In this document: positions 10,136-18,324 of the stretch, one piece after another
How the letters are laid out: each line of letters begins with the position of its first letter
How positions within the stretch are numbered: position 1 is the first letter of the stretch
NCBI GenBank assembly: GCA_016719015.1
Contig: JADKAZ010000002.1
Location: 1 to 64,000, forward strand
DNA: 64,000 nt
Direction of reading: 5' to 3'
Source of the DNA: Chitinophagaceae bacterium
GTDB lineage: Bacteria > Bacteroidota > Bacteroidia > Chitinophagales > Chitinophagaceae
Program-made: the position numbers and the translations under genes
The notes under the pieces: generated by a model
Databases searched by the model: none
What the model was told of the DNA's origin: nothing
The model's input: the letters and a program-made list of their open reading frames with translations, nothing else

Positions 10136-11968
10136 ATGGAGAACAGGATTGTTTTATTTGTCACTCATACCCCCCGGCAATGCGGTGTCTATGAATTCGG
10201 TAAAAATGTTTTTAATGGAATTTCAACCTCACAAAAATATAATTTCATTAAAGCCGAATGTGACTCGCTTGATGAATTAAATGTGGCTATTAAAAAGCAT
10301 AATCCGGCTGCGATCATTTATAATTACCATCCTTCTGTACTTCCCTGGCTTTGTGCAAAAATCAGTAAAGGTATTTACCGGAATAACCTGGTAGATATTA
10401 AGGCGGTACAAATTGGGATTATTCATGAAATAACCCAGCAGGTAGCTGATACGGCAACAAGCTATGGTAATAAATTTATACTTGGCCCATCCCAAAAAAA
10501 ATTAAATTCTCTTTTTGATTTCTATATTGCTGCAGACCCGACATTGTTGTTAAAGAATCCCCTGGTTTTTAAAACTGGCAGACTTATTCCTTCTTATAAT
10601 AAGGATAAGACAGAGCCACCTATTACTACTATTGGAAGTTTTGGATTTGCTACTCCCAAAAAAGGGTTTGAAAGATTAGTCCAAAAAGTACAAGAGGAAT
10701 TTGATGAGGCTGTAATCAGGTTGAATATGCCTTCGGCTGATTTTGGTGATGCAAATGGAGAAAATGCCAAATTTATTGCCGCTAATTGTAAATCACTCAT
10801 CACAAAGCCGGGTATTAAATTAGAAATATCACATCACTTCATGCATGAGGATGTGGTGTTGGATTTTCTTGCTGGTAATAGCATGAATATTTTTATGTAT
10901 GGAGATACTGTGGGTAGAGGGATTTCCAGTGCCGTTGATAATGCCATGGCTGTAAAGAAACCAATTGGGGTTTCCCGTTGCCAGATGTTCAGGCATATAT
11001 TACAAGCAATGCCTTCCATTTGTGTAGAGGATAATTCCTTAAAAAATATTTTGAATAATGGATTTTCGCCGCTTGAGAAAATATCAAAAAACTGGGATGC
11101 TGAAAACCTTCGATGGGAGTATGAGAGAATATTGGATTCGGTTTTTCAAAAGGTTCAACATCCTTTTAAACAAAAGATGGGGGTTGTAAGAACTATTCAA
11201 TCTGTTGGAAACAGATTCTTCACCCTTCCGGATAAATCATTTACATGGCTTCGTAATACAAAGGCCGCCACAGAAGATGATTTAACGTCTGTTGAATCTT
11301 CTTACATCCCAGTACAGCTTGAGAACAATGTGTTGAACAGAATATTGGATGATGAAGCAAGACGGCTTTATAAACCTGCTGAGAAAAAATTATTTGAGCT
11401 TGTTCCAAAAACAATGGCAAAAAAAATAGGCAGAGCCAATGTACAACAGGCATTTGTTTTTGATACCGTTTACAGGCATTTGGACAAATACGACAATCCT
11501 AAGTTACTTTGCGTTGGTAGTTATGAAGACACTGCATCAATGGCTTTACAAAAGATGGGCTATGGCGTAGAGGATATAGACCCAATGATAAATTATTTTC
11601 TACAGGAGTATTATTCAAAACCCTCCACCCTTAAAAATTCATACAATATCATTTTTTCTACTTCTGTTATTGAGCATGACCCGGACGATGAATCATTTAT
11701 AAAATGTGTTAGTGGACTTTTAGCTCCTTTGGGTATCGCAGTCATCACCTGTGATTATAAAGATGGATGGAAACCCGGTGATTTAAAACCCGAAGTAGAT
11801 GCAAGGTTTTATACTAAGTCTGATCTTGAGAAAAGGCTATTGTCCTGTATCCCGGGTTGTGAATTAGTAGATTCTCCGCAATGGGATTGCCCTAGTCCTG
11901 ATTTTAACTATCTTGGTAAGTATCAATACACTTTTGCCACATTTGTAATCAGAAAGAAGAGCATTTAA
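10136..11968 (+). CDS. Glycosyltransferase-like / SAM-methyltransferase two-domain protein
   Basis: 610 aa without signal peptide. Residues 1 to about 330 look like a divergent GT-B glycosyltransferase: an N-terminal Rossmann-like half (VLFVTHTPRQCGVYEFGKNV), a linker with TTIGSFGFATPKKGFERLV typical of the start of GT4-like C-terminal domains, and GDTVGRGISSAVDNAMAVKKP in the place of the usual E-x7-E nucleotide-sugar region. From about residue 455 a class I methyltransferase fold begins (KLLCVGSYEDTASMAL; IIFSTSVIEHDPDDESF; GIAVITCDY). The linker carries DDEARRLYKPAEKKLF. Probably adds and methylates, or transfers a methylated, sugar in the surrounding glycan. The acceptor is unknown. Its stop and the next start share one base (TAATG). 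Confidence 0.72.
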   Translation: MENRIVLFVTHTPRQCGVYEFGKNVFNGISTSQKYNFIKAECDSLDELNVAIKKHNPAAIIYNYHPSVLPWLCAKISKGIYRNNLVDIKAVQIGIIHEITQQVADTATSYGNKFILGPSQKKLNSLFDFYIAADPTLLLKNPLVFKTGRLIPSYNKDKTEPPITTIGSFGFATPKKGFERLVQKVQEEFDEAVIRLNMPSADFGDANGENAKFIAANCKSLITKPGIKLEISHHFMHEDVVLDFLAGNSMNIFMYGDTVGRGISSAVDNAMAVKKPIGVSRCQMFRHILQAMPSICVEDNSLKNILNNGFSPLEKISKNWDAENLRWEYERILDSVFQKVQHPFKQKMGVVRTIQSVGNRFFTLPDKSFTWLRNTKAATEDDLTSVESSYIPVQLENNVLNRILDDEARRLYKPAEKKLFELVPKTMAKKIGRANVQQAFVFDTVYRHLDKYDNPKLLCVGSYEDTASMALQKMGYGVEDIDPMINYFLQEYYSKPSTLKNSYNIIFSTSVIEHDPDDESFIKCVSGLLAPLGIAVITCDYKDGWKPGDLKPEVDARFYTKSDLEKRLLSCIPGCELVDSPQWDCPSPDFNYLGKYQYTFATFVIRKKSI

Positions 11969-12830
11969 TGAAAGCTATCATCTTCGGTGCTTCAGGACAG
12001 GATGGACATTATCTTTCAGCATTGTTGAAAGAAAAAGGCTATAACGTAGTTGGTATCACACGACAGAGTAATTCTCTTACTGAAATTTCTGATTATACAT
12101 CCGTTGATGAATTGATAAAGCAGCATAAGCCGGCATTTGTTTTCATCTTGCCGCAAATTCAACTACCAGCCACGAGGCATTGTTTGAAAACCATGCTACA
12201 ATTGCGACAGGAACGTTGAATATTCTGGAGGCGGTCAAAAGAAATTCTCCAATAACTAAAGTGTTTATTTCTGGCAGCGGGTTGCAGTTTAAAAATGATG
12301 GTAACCCAATAAAAGAAACTGATCCATTTGAAGCCAGAGATGCTTATTCCGTAAGCAGGATTCAGTCTGTTTATGCTGCAAGATACTTTCGGTCATTAGG
12401 TATTAAGGCATATGTCGGATATTTTTTTAATCATGACAGCCCTTTGCGTACTGAGAGGCACATGACAAAAAGGATTTCAGAAGCTGCCAAACGAATTGCG
12501 GTTGGGAGTAATGAAAAATTAGCAATAGGAGATATTGATGCTGTAAAAGAATACACTTATGCCGGGGATATTGTAAGAGGAATCTGGGCAATAGTAAACC
12601 AGGATAAAGTCTTTGAAGCAAACATATCTTCCGGGAAAGGCTATTCTATAAAAGAATGGCTGGAGCAATGTTTTTCTTTAGTGAGTAAAGATTGGCAAGA
12701 GTATGTTGTAGCAAATCCTGATTTTGTTTCAGGCCACAAGCAACTTGTTTCAGACCCAACATTGATATTTTCTTTGGGGTGGAGGCCAGAAGTGAGTTTT
12801 GAAGAATTAGCCAAACTGATGATGAAATAA
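11968..12830 (+). CDS. NAD-dependent epimerase/dehydratase, GDP-mannose dehydratase-like, YxxxR variant (one frameshift)
   Basis: Repaired protein of about 287 aa in the extended SDR family, closest in look to GDP-mannose 4,6-dehydratase: GASGQDGHYLSALLKEKGYNVVG (nucleotide-binding GxxGxxG), AFVFHLAA, and NHDSPLRTERHMTKRI near residue 155. The SDR catalytic pair YxxxK reads AYSVSRIQS, with Arg in place of Lys. It is shorter than the true Gmd encoded at 13.9-15.0 kb and lacks that enzyme's RRSS segment, so it may act on a related GDP-sugar or be altered in activity. The frame breaks at about 12140 in GTTTTCATC, where one T appears lost (FVF then HLAANSTTS). It lies inside the glycan operon, between the fusion gene and a GT9 gene. 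Confidence 0.82.
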
Positions 12831-12833
12831 TCA

Positions 12834-13947
12834 ATGGACTTTCCTAAAAAAATATTATTAGTTCAGTTATACTCCAATGGCGATTGTTTGTATGCCACAG
12901 CCGTTGCCCGGCAAATAAAGCAAGATTTTCCCGGTTGTCATCTTACCTGGTTAATTGCTAAGTTTTGCCAGGATATTATTGCTGGCAACCCCTATGTTGA
13001 TGAAGTATTGGTTACTGATGAAGTTCCCAAAAATGATATTATTGCTTTCAGAAGGCTTAAGAAAAAAGTAGCGGCAGAAAAGAATGAAGGAAAATGGGAT
13101 GAAGTTTTTGTTACTCATAATATGGATGATAACCAGGCTTTGTATGATGGAACTATACGGGGAATGATATTCCGGGCTTATCCCAAGCCTATCACAGTTC
13201 CGTTTCAGCCTGTATTGATTTTAAACGATGCAGAAAAGGAAAATGTAAAACAATTTGCTGAAAAAAATCAACTACAGCAATTCAAAAATATCATTCTGTG
13301 GGAGTATGCACCACAAAGCGGTCAATCAATACTGAGCTTTGATTTTGTAATGAAAGTGGCAGAAAGAATTACCCAATTACCACAAACCTGTATTATTCTT
13401 TCCTCTGCGAATTCTTTTTCCAGTACAAGTAAAGATTATTGATGCAAGCTGTTTGAGAGTGAGAGAGAATGCTGAACTTACTCATTACTGCTCCTTACTA
13501 ATTGGCTGTAGCAGTGGTATTACCTGGTTAAGCACCAGTTCAGCGGCTAAGCAATTGCCCATGCTTCAATTGCTTGATCCGCAGGCATATTTTAGGAATG
13601 CACCTTCTGTAGATTTCAACCGTTATGGGATTTCTACTGAAGAAGTAATAGAGTTGATCATGTTTGATGAAGAAAAAATTTTCCAGTCTGTAAAATCAAT
13701 TATTGAAAACGGTGTTGCTTCTTCAAAAAAAAAGCTAGACGAATCGTTGCCCATACAGTTCAATACCACAAGGAAAATTGTTTATAACCTGCTTTGTTAT
13801 TTTCAATTCAAAGCTATTGCAAAACATTACCGTATCACAACGTCTATCTACGGCAGGCATCCGTTATTTATAAAGCAATTTATCCTTGGCTTCCTGACTT
13901 TTCCTTTTAAGTTTATCAGTAATAAGTGGCGTAAGAGAAAGCGTTAA
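12834..13947 (+). CDS. Glycosyltransferase family 9-like protein (one frameshift)
   Basis: Repaired length is about 370 aa. The N-terminus KKILLVQLYSNGDCLYATAVARQIKQDFP is the classic start of heptosyltransferase-like GT9 enzymes, followed by HLTWLIAKFC and NPYVDEVL. The C-terminal half holds the sugar-nucleotide region in variant form (THYCSLLIGCSSGITWLSTS instead of the usual D-x-G-x-x-H). It ends in a basic tail of about 60 residues (FKFISNKWRKRKR), which may sit at the membrane. One T appears inserted in the T-run at 13421-13425 (joined frame FPVQVKIIDASCLRVRENAEL). Predicted to transfer a sugar onto lipid-linked glycan or LPS core. Its TAA overlaps the gmd stop on the other strand (TTAA at 13944-13947). 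Confidence 0.8.
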
Positions 13948-15008
13948 TTTTTTGCCTGGTAGATTAATTCAGCCTCCATCATTTCCTTAATCATAGTCGG
14001 GAGGTCATATTTAGGCTTCCATCCAAGTTTGGTATTTGCTTTTGTCGCATCACCAATAAGCAGATCAACTTCTGCCGGTCTGAAATAGCGGGGATGAATA
14101 CCTACTACCTGTTGCCCCGCCGTTAAGGGAAAGGCAGGATTATTAGCTTTGGCAATAAATCCTTTTTCATTAATTCCCTCACCTTCAAACCTGAGTTCAA
14201 CACCTATTTCTGCAAAGGCCATCTTTACAAAATCACGGACAGGTGTAGTTACACCTGTGGCCAATACATAATCTTCCGGTTCGTCCTGCTGAAGCATCAG
14301 CCACATGCCTTCTACGTAGTCTTTTGCATGTCCCCAGTCTCTCTTGGCGTCAAGATTTCCCAATAATAATGTATCAAGTTTACCAAGTGCTATCTGTGCA
14401 ACAGCTATTGTTATCTTTCTTGTAACAAAACTTTCTCCCCGTAAAGGGCTTTCATGATTAAATAGAATCCCATTAACAGCAAACAGATTGTATGCTTCTC
14501 TGTAGTTAACCGTAATCCAATAGCCATATAGTTTTGCTACGCCATAAGGTGAACGGGGATAAAATGGAGTTGTTTCAGTTTGAGGTATCTCTTGTACTTT
14601 GCCATAAAGCTCAGAAGTAGAAGCCTGGTAAAACTTAGTTTTCTTTTCGAGACCTAATATCCGGATGGCCTCTAATATTCTTAATACACCGATGCCGTCG
14701 GAGTTGGCTGTGTATTCAGGTGTTTCAAAGCTAACCTGTACATGGCTTTGGGCTCCAAGGTTATAAATTTCATCCGGTTGAGTTTGCTGAATAATACGGA
14801 TCATATTAGAAGAGTCCGTAAGGTCTCCATAATGTAAATGGAAACGGTCAGCTATATCTTTATTAAAGAATAGATGATCAATCCTGTCAGTATTGATGAG
14901 GGAGCTGCGGCGTTTTACGCCATGTACATTATAGCCTTTCTCCAATAATAATTCAGCAAGATAAGCACCATCCTGACCGGTAATTCCTGTAATAAGGGCT
15001 GTTTTCAT
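13944..15008 (-). CDS. gmd: GDP-mannose 4,6-dehydratase
   Basis: 354 aa. Converts GDP-mannose to GDP-4-keto-6-deoxy-mannose, the precursor of GDP-L-fucose, GDP-D-rhamnose and related sugars. Full family signatures: GITGQDGAYLAELLLEKGY (NAD(P) binding), VKRRSSLINTDRIDHLF, YNLGAQSHVQVSFE, the catalytic STSELYGKVQ and YGVAKLYGYW (YxxxK intact), and FNHESPLRGESFVTRKI. The start is taken at ATG 15008 (MKTALITG), not the upstream in-frame ATG at 15035, because 15008 matches the family and a perfect -7 box lies just upstream at 15033-15040. It is transcribed against the flanking GT9 gene and divergently from the GT4 gene. It pairs functionally with the reductase at 16.2-17.2 kb. Confidence 0.95.
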   Translation of the reverse strand: MKTALITGITGQDGAYLAELLLEKGYNVHGVKRRSSLINTDRIDHLFFNKDIADRFHLHYGDLTDSSNMIRIIQQTQPDEIYNLGAQSHVQVSFETPEYTANSDGIGVLRILEAIRILGLEKKTKFYQASTSELYGKVQEIPQTETTPFYPRSPYGVAKLYGYWITVNYREAYNLFAVNGILFNHESPLRGESFVTRKITIAVAQIALGKLDTLLLGNLDAKRDWGHAKDYVEGMWLMLQQDEPEDYVLATGVTTPVRDFVKMAFAEIGVELRFEGEGINEKGFIAKANNPAFPLTAGQQVVGIHPRYFRPAEVDLLIGDATKANTKLGWKPKYDLPTMIKEMMEAELIYQAKN

Positions 15009-15032
15009 AAAAATTCTGGTGATTTGACCGGG

Positions 15033-15040
15033 CAAAAGTA
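15033..15040 (-). promoter_or_regulatory. Candidate -7 box of the gmd promoter
   Basis: On the minus strand TACTTTTG fits TAnnTTTG exactly and sits 24 nt before the gmd ATG. This position is incompatible with the longer in-frame start at 15035. No clear TTTG -33 element is visible. Confidence 0.4.
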
Positions 15041-15108
15041 AGGTTTAAAGATTAATTTTTCCTTGCTGAAAAACAAGTGGCATATTTGCAAAAATGTACG
15101 CATAGCTT

Positions 15109-16239
15109 ATGACCGTTGCCATTAATTGCTGGATATTAAGGAATAAAAAACTGGATGGTATCGGCTATTTTACAGTAAATGCTGTAGCTAATCTTATCAA
15201 GAACCATCCGGAAGTTCAGTTTAAGATTTTGTGTGACAAAAAATTTACCGAAGATTATTTCGACTTCGCCAATGTAACAAAGCATAAGATTTTCCCGGCG
15301 CTCCGTCACCCTCTTTTATATGTGTTTTATATGGAGGTAGTTCTTCCTTTCTTCCTTCGAAAGCATAAGCCGGATGTGATGGTTTCGGCTGATGGTTATC
15401 TTAGCTTGTCATCAAGTTGCAAACAGATACCCATCATTTATGATATCAATTTTGAACATAAGCCGGGGGATATTAAACTAAAGAACCGTATTTATTTTAA
15501 ATTTTTCTTCAAGCGATTTGCCCGTAAAGCGAAAAGGATTGCCACTATTTCTGAGTATAGTAAAAAAGATATAGCTGACTACTACAAGCTTGATTCCTCT
15601 ACAATTGATAATGTGTCCTGTGGCATCAACAGTAATTTTTCTCCGCTCGATGAACAGCAAATAAGTGAAGTAAAAAATAAATGGAGTGGGGGAAAGCCGT
15701 ATTATTTTTTTGTTGGTTCTATGCATCCAAGAAAAAATATAAAACGATTGATTGATGCGTTTAATCTCTTCAAACAAAAAACTGGCTCCAACTTTAAATT
15801 GATTTTGGCGGGTTCCATACTCTGGAGTAAGACAGAGATCGAAGATTCTTACACCAACAGTCCATACAAAGAAGATATCATTTTTACTGGCCGGTTATCC
15901 GATGAAGATTTGCAGAAAATGCTGGGAGCTGCGTATGCATTAAGTTTTGTTCCCATTTTCGAAGGCTTTGGTTTGCCAATTGTTGAAGCTTTTCAAAGTG
16001 GCGTGCCGGTGATCTGTTCCAATGTAACATCTATGCCTGAAGTAGCGGGTAATGCAGCACTAATGGTGGACCCATTCAGCATAGATAGTATTGCTGAAGG
16101 AATGGTGACATTGTCAAAAAATAATGAATTACGGAATCAACTTATTGCTAAAGGGCATATTCAGAAACAATTGTTTTCCTGGAGCCGCACAGCAGGCCTG
16201 CTTTGGGAGTCTATTTGCAAAGTAACGGGAGTTAAGTGA
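15109..16239 (+). CDS. Glycosyltransferase family 4
   Basis: 376 aa GT-B glycosyltransferase. The N-terminal acceptor domain has DGIGYFTVNAVANLI (residues 16-30) and a hydrophobic stretch near PLLYVFYMEVVLPFFL that could touch the membrane. ATISEYSKKDIADYY marks the interdomain region. The C-terminal donor domain has YYFFVGSMHPRKNIKRLIDAF and the catalytic E-x7-E motif (FEGFGLPIVEAF), followed by PVICSNVTSMPEVAGNAALMVDP. This layout is typical of retaining mannosyl- or rhamnosyl-type GT4 enzymes. Given the GDP-sugar enzymes around it, a GDP-mannose or GDP-rhamnose donor is plausible but not shown. It converges on the reductase gene with 3 bp between stops. Confidence 0.92.
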   Translation: MTVAINCWILRNKKLDGIGYFTVNAVANLIKNHPEVQFKILCDKKFTEDYFDFANVTKHKIFPALRHPLLYVFYMEVVLPFFLRKHKPDVMVSADGYLSLSSSCKQIPIIYDINFEHKPGDIKLKNRIYFKFFFKRFARKAKRIATISEYSKKDIADYYKLDSSTIDNVSCGINSNFSPLDEQQISEVKNKWSGGKPYYFFVGSMHPRKNIKRLIDAFNLFKQKTGSNFKLILAGSILWSKTEIEDSYTNSPYKEDIIFTGRLSDEDLQKMLGAAYALSFVPIFEGFGLPIVEAFQSGVPVICSNVTSMPEVAGNAALMVDPFSIDSIAEGMVTLSKNNELRNQLIAKGHIQKQLFSWSRTAGLLWESICKVTGVK

Positions 16240-16242
16240 TCG

Positions 16243-17205
16243 TTATACAGTCTTTGCCTGCCAATACTTAATAATATCGGAAAGACTTTTTGAAATATCT
16301 ATTTCAGGCTGCCATCCTAATTCATTTTTTATTTTCTGGTAGGAGCCTATCACTTTTTTATTCTCGTTGGGGCGAACCAATTGCTGATTTACAACCGTCT
16401 CCACTTTTATGCCTAACAGATCACTCATTGTCGAAATAATATCTTGTAACAGTATACCTTTCCCGGAGCAAATATTATACACTTCGCCACGCCGGCCTTT
16501 TTTCAGCAACAGGTAATAGGCCCTTACAACATCCCGTACATCTACAAAGTCACGGATAACAGAAAGGTTGCCGGTTGTAATTGTATTATCAGCAGACTTA
16601 TTTTTTGCCAGCTGCACCAGTTGCTTTGCAAAGGATGAGATGACAAATACTTCCCGTTGCCCCGGTCCGATATGATTAAATGACCTTGTCATAATAATAT
16701 CGAGGGAGAAGCCATCGGCATAAATCTTCGATAGCATTTCCTGTGAAACTCTTGCTACTGCATAAGGGCTAACAGGTTTCAGCGGATGCTCTTCAGTAAG
16801 CGGTAATTCTTTTTCAGACACTTCTCCAAACTCTTCTGAGGAACCTACAGATAGTATCCGGCAATTACTTTTCTTTAATCGAATCTGCTCAACAAGATTC
16901 AGGAAAATATTAGTGTTATTCACAAAACTGTCCAGCGGAGTATGCCAGCTTTGTGCCACCGAACTTACGGACGCAAGATGCAAAATATATTCAGGCTGGA
17001 ATGATTCAAGGATTTGGTCTGTAGCAGACCGATTCAACAAATCAATATTCTCAAATGAGATGGTAAGATTGCTGTAATCTGAAAAATCGAAATCAGGAGA
17101 ATTTTTATCAATACCTAATACGACAGAACCGGGTTCTTCTTTATTCAGCAACGCAAGAAAGTGCTGGCTGACAAAACCTGTAAAACCTGTAATTAATAAT
17201 CTCAT
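16243..17205 (-). CDS. rmd: GDP-6-deoxy-D-mannose reductase-like SDR
   Basis: 320 aa NAD(P)-dependent extended SDR: LLITGFTGFVSQHFLALL at the N-terminus, YILHLASVSSVAQSW, SVGSSEEFGEV, PVSPYAVARVSQEML, and MTRSFNHIGPGQ. The SSEE(F/Y)G...SPYAVARVSQE...SFNHIGPGQ combination is that of GDP-4-keto-6-deoxy-mannose reductases, which make GDP-D-rhamnose from the Gmd product. The catalytic motif reads YAVAR rather than YxxxK; I recall Arg here in Bacteroidota homologues, so it need not mean loss of activity. It is the last gene of a minus-strand run with a GT4 and YfhO gene upstream (9 bp gap to the GT4). The symbol is by motif similarity only. Confidence 0.82.
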   Translation of the reverse strand: MRLLITGFTGFVSQHFLALLNKEEPGSVVLGIDKNSPDFDFSDYSNLTISFENIDLLNRSATDQILESFQPEYILHLASVSSVAQSWHTPLDSFVNNTNIFLNLVEQIRLKKSNCRILSVGSSEEFGEVSEKELPLTEEHPLKPVSPYAVARVSQEMLSKIYADGFSLDIIMTRSFNHIGPGQREVFVISSFAKQLVQLAKNKSADNTITTGNLSVIRDFVDVRDVVRAYYLLLKKGRRGEVYNICSGKGILLQDIISTMSDLLGIKVETVVNQQLVRPNENKKVIGSYQKIKNELGWQPEIDISKSLSDIIKYWQAKTV

Positions 17206-17214
17206 CGTTGCGGT

Positions 17215-18324
17215 TTATGATTCGCCAATTAATCGCTGAATAATATTACCGTAAAAGTAATAGTTATAATATTCCTGCGGTGTTGGAATTGAACTGGCTG
17301 CATTAATAATTACCTCTTTGGCAAATTCTTCCCAGTCATTATCAGCTACTGTTACAAGTTTTGCCCCGCAAACTTTCTTTACAATTCCGGCAGCCCCGGT
17401 TGCTGTAGAAATAACGGTTGTTCCATACGCAATTGCTTCCACCACCTTGGTTTTTACACCGCCACCTGATTGGACAGGATTTAAAAATATGTCTGCTGCT
17501 TTAATATAAGGTTCAATGCTTTCGGCAAAACCTGCAAACATGATATTCTTGTCTGCATAATCTTTTAGCAAATTCATTTTTTCTGGTAACCCTTTCCCGC
17601 AGATAATAATTTTATAGTTGAATGATGATTGAGCAAGTAAGAGTGGATTGATTTTGTCAAGAATTGTTCTTACGGCATCAATATTCGGTTTGTAATTCAA
17701 GAGGCCATTAAACAACAATATCTTTTCATCAATACTGATACCATGTTTTTGAGCGATAAACTGTTTAGCGGTAGACCTGTCTTCCGGGGAGCTTTTTATT
17801 TCCACACCAAATGGAAGATCTATACATTTCTCTGATGGTATCTTCCATTCCTGAATGGCAAAATCCCTGTCTTCAGAGGAAATAAAGAAAAGACCGTCGG
17901 CTTTTTCAAAACTGCTCTTTTCGTATTGCTTTAGCACAGGCCACCACCATTTACCTGTTGACCGGAAACGCTGGTATTCGATATTATGTGTATGGATGAT
18001 CACTTTAACCCCTGTTTGCTTTCTTACCGCAAATGCCAGCCAGGCAAAATAGGGATGTTCGCAAATGATCGTATCGAAACTTTCTTGTTTGGTAAGGGTA
18101 ACAATTTTAGAAATAAGACTGCGGTCTACGTATCTCGAGAATGATTTTTTCAATAGAGGGATTGTCTTATACGACTTCGCCAGTGAAAAATCATTCTCCG
18201 CAACTGAAATAACCGTCAGGTCAATTGCTGTACCAAGGTGCTCAAAAAACTGTGCAATAAACTTTTGCCCCCCTGAAAAGAACGGCAGGTAAGGGTAGGG
18301 AGCTATTGCCAGCACCTTTTTCAT
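17215..18324 (-). CDS. Glycosyltransferase family 4
   Basis: 369 aa GT-B enzyme. N-terminal domain: VLAIAPYPYLPFFSGGQKFIAQ (glycine loop for acceptor/phosphate), then IIHTHNIEYQRFRS. Donor domain: KILLFNGLLNYKPNIDAVRTIL, IIICGKGLPEKM, and SGGGVKTKVVEAIAYGTTVISTATGAAGI. This last is the nucleotide-sugar site of the WbpZ/PimB-like subgroup in which KxKVxE replaces E-x7-E. Its ATG overlaps the stop of the YfhO gene (TGATG), so the two are translationally coupled. Probable role: adding a sugar to the same surface glycan that gmd and rmd feed. Confidence 0.9.
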   Translation of the reverse strand: MKKVLAIAPYPYLPFFSGGQKFIAQFFEHLGTAIDLTVISVAENDFSLAKSYKTIPLLKKSFSRYVDRSLISKIVTLTKQESFDTIICEHPYFAWLAFAVRKQTGVKVIIHTHNIEYQRFRSTGKWWWPVLKQYEKSSFEKADGLFFISSEDRDFAIQEWKIPSEKCIDLPFGVEIKSSPEDRSTAKQFIAQKHGISIDEKILLFNGLLNYKPNIDAVRTILDKINPLLLAQSSFNYKIIICGKGLPEKMNLLKDYADKNIMFAGFAESIEPYIKAADIFLNPVQSGGGVKTKVVEAIAYGTTVISTATGAAGIVKKVCGAKLVTVADNDWEEFAKEVIINAASSIPTPQEYYNYYFYGNIIQRLIGES

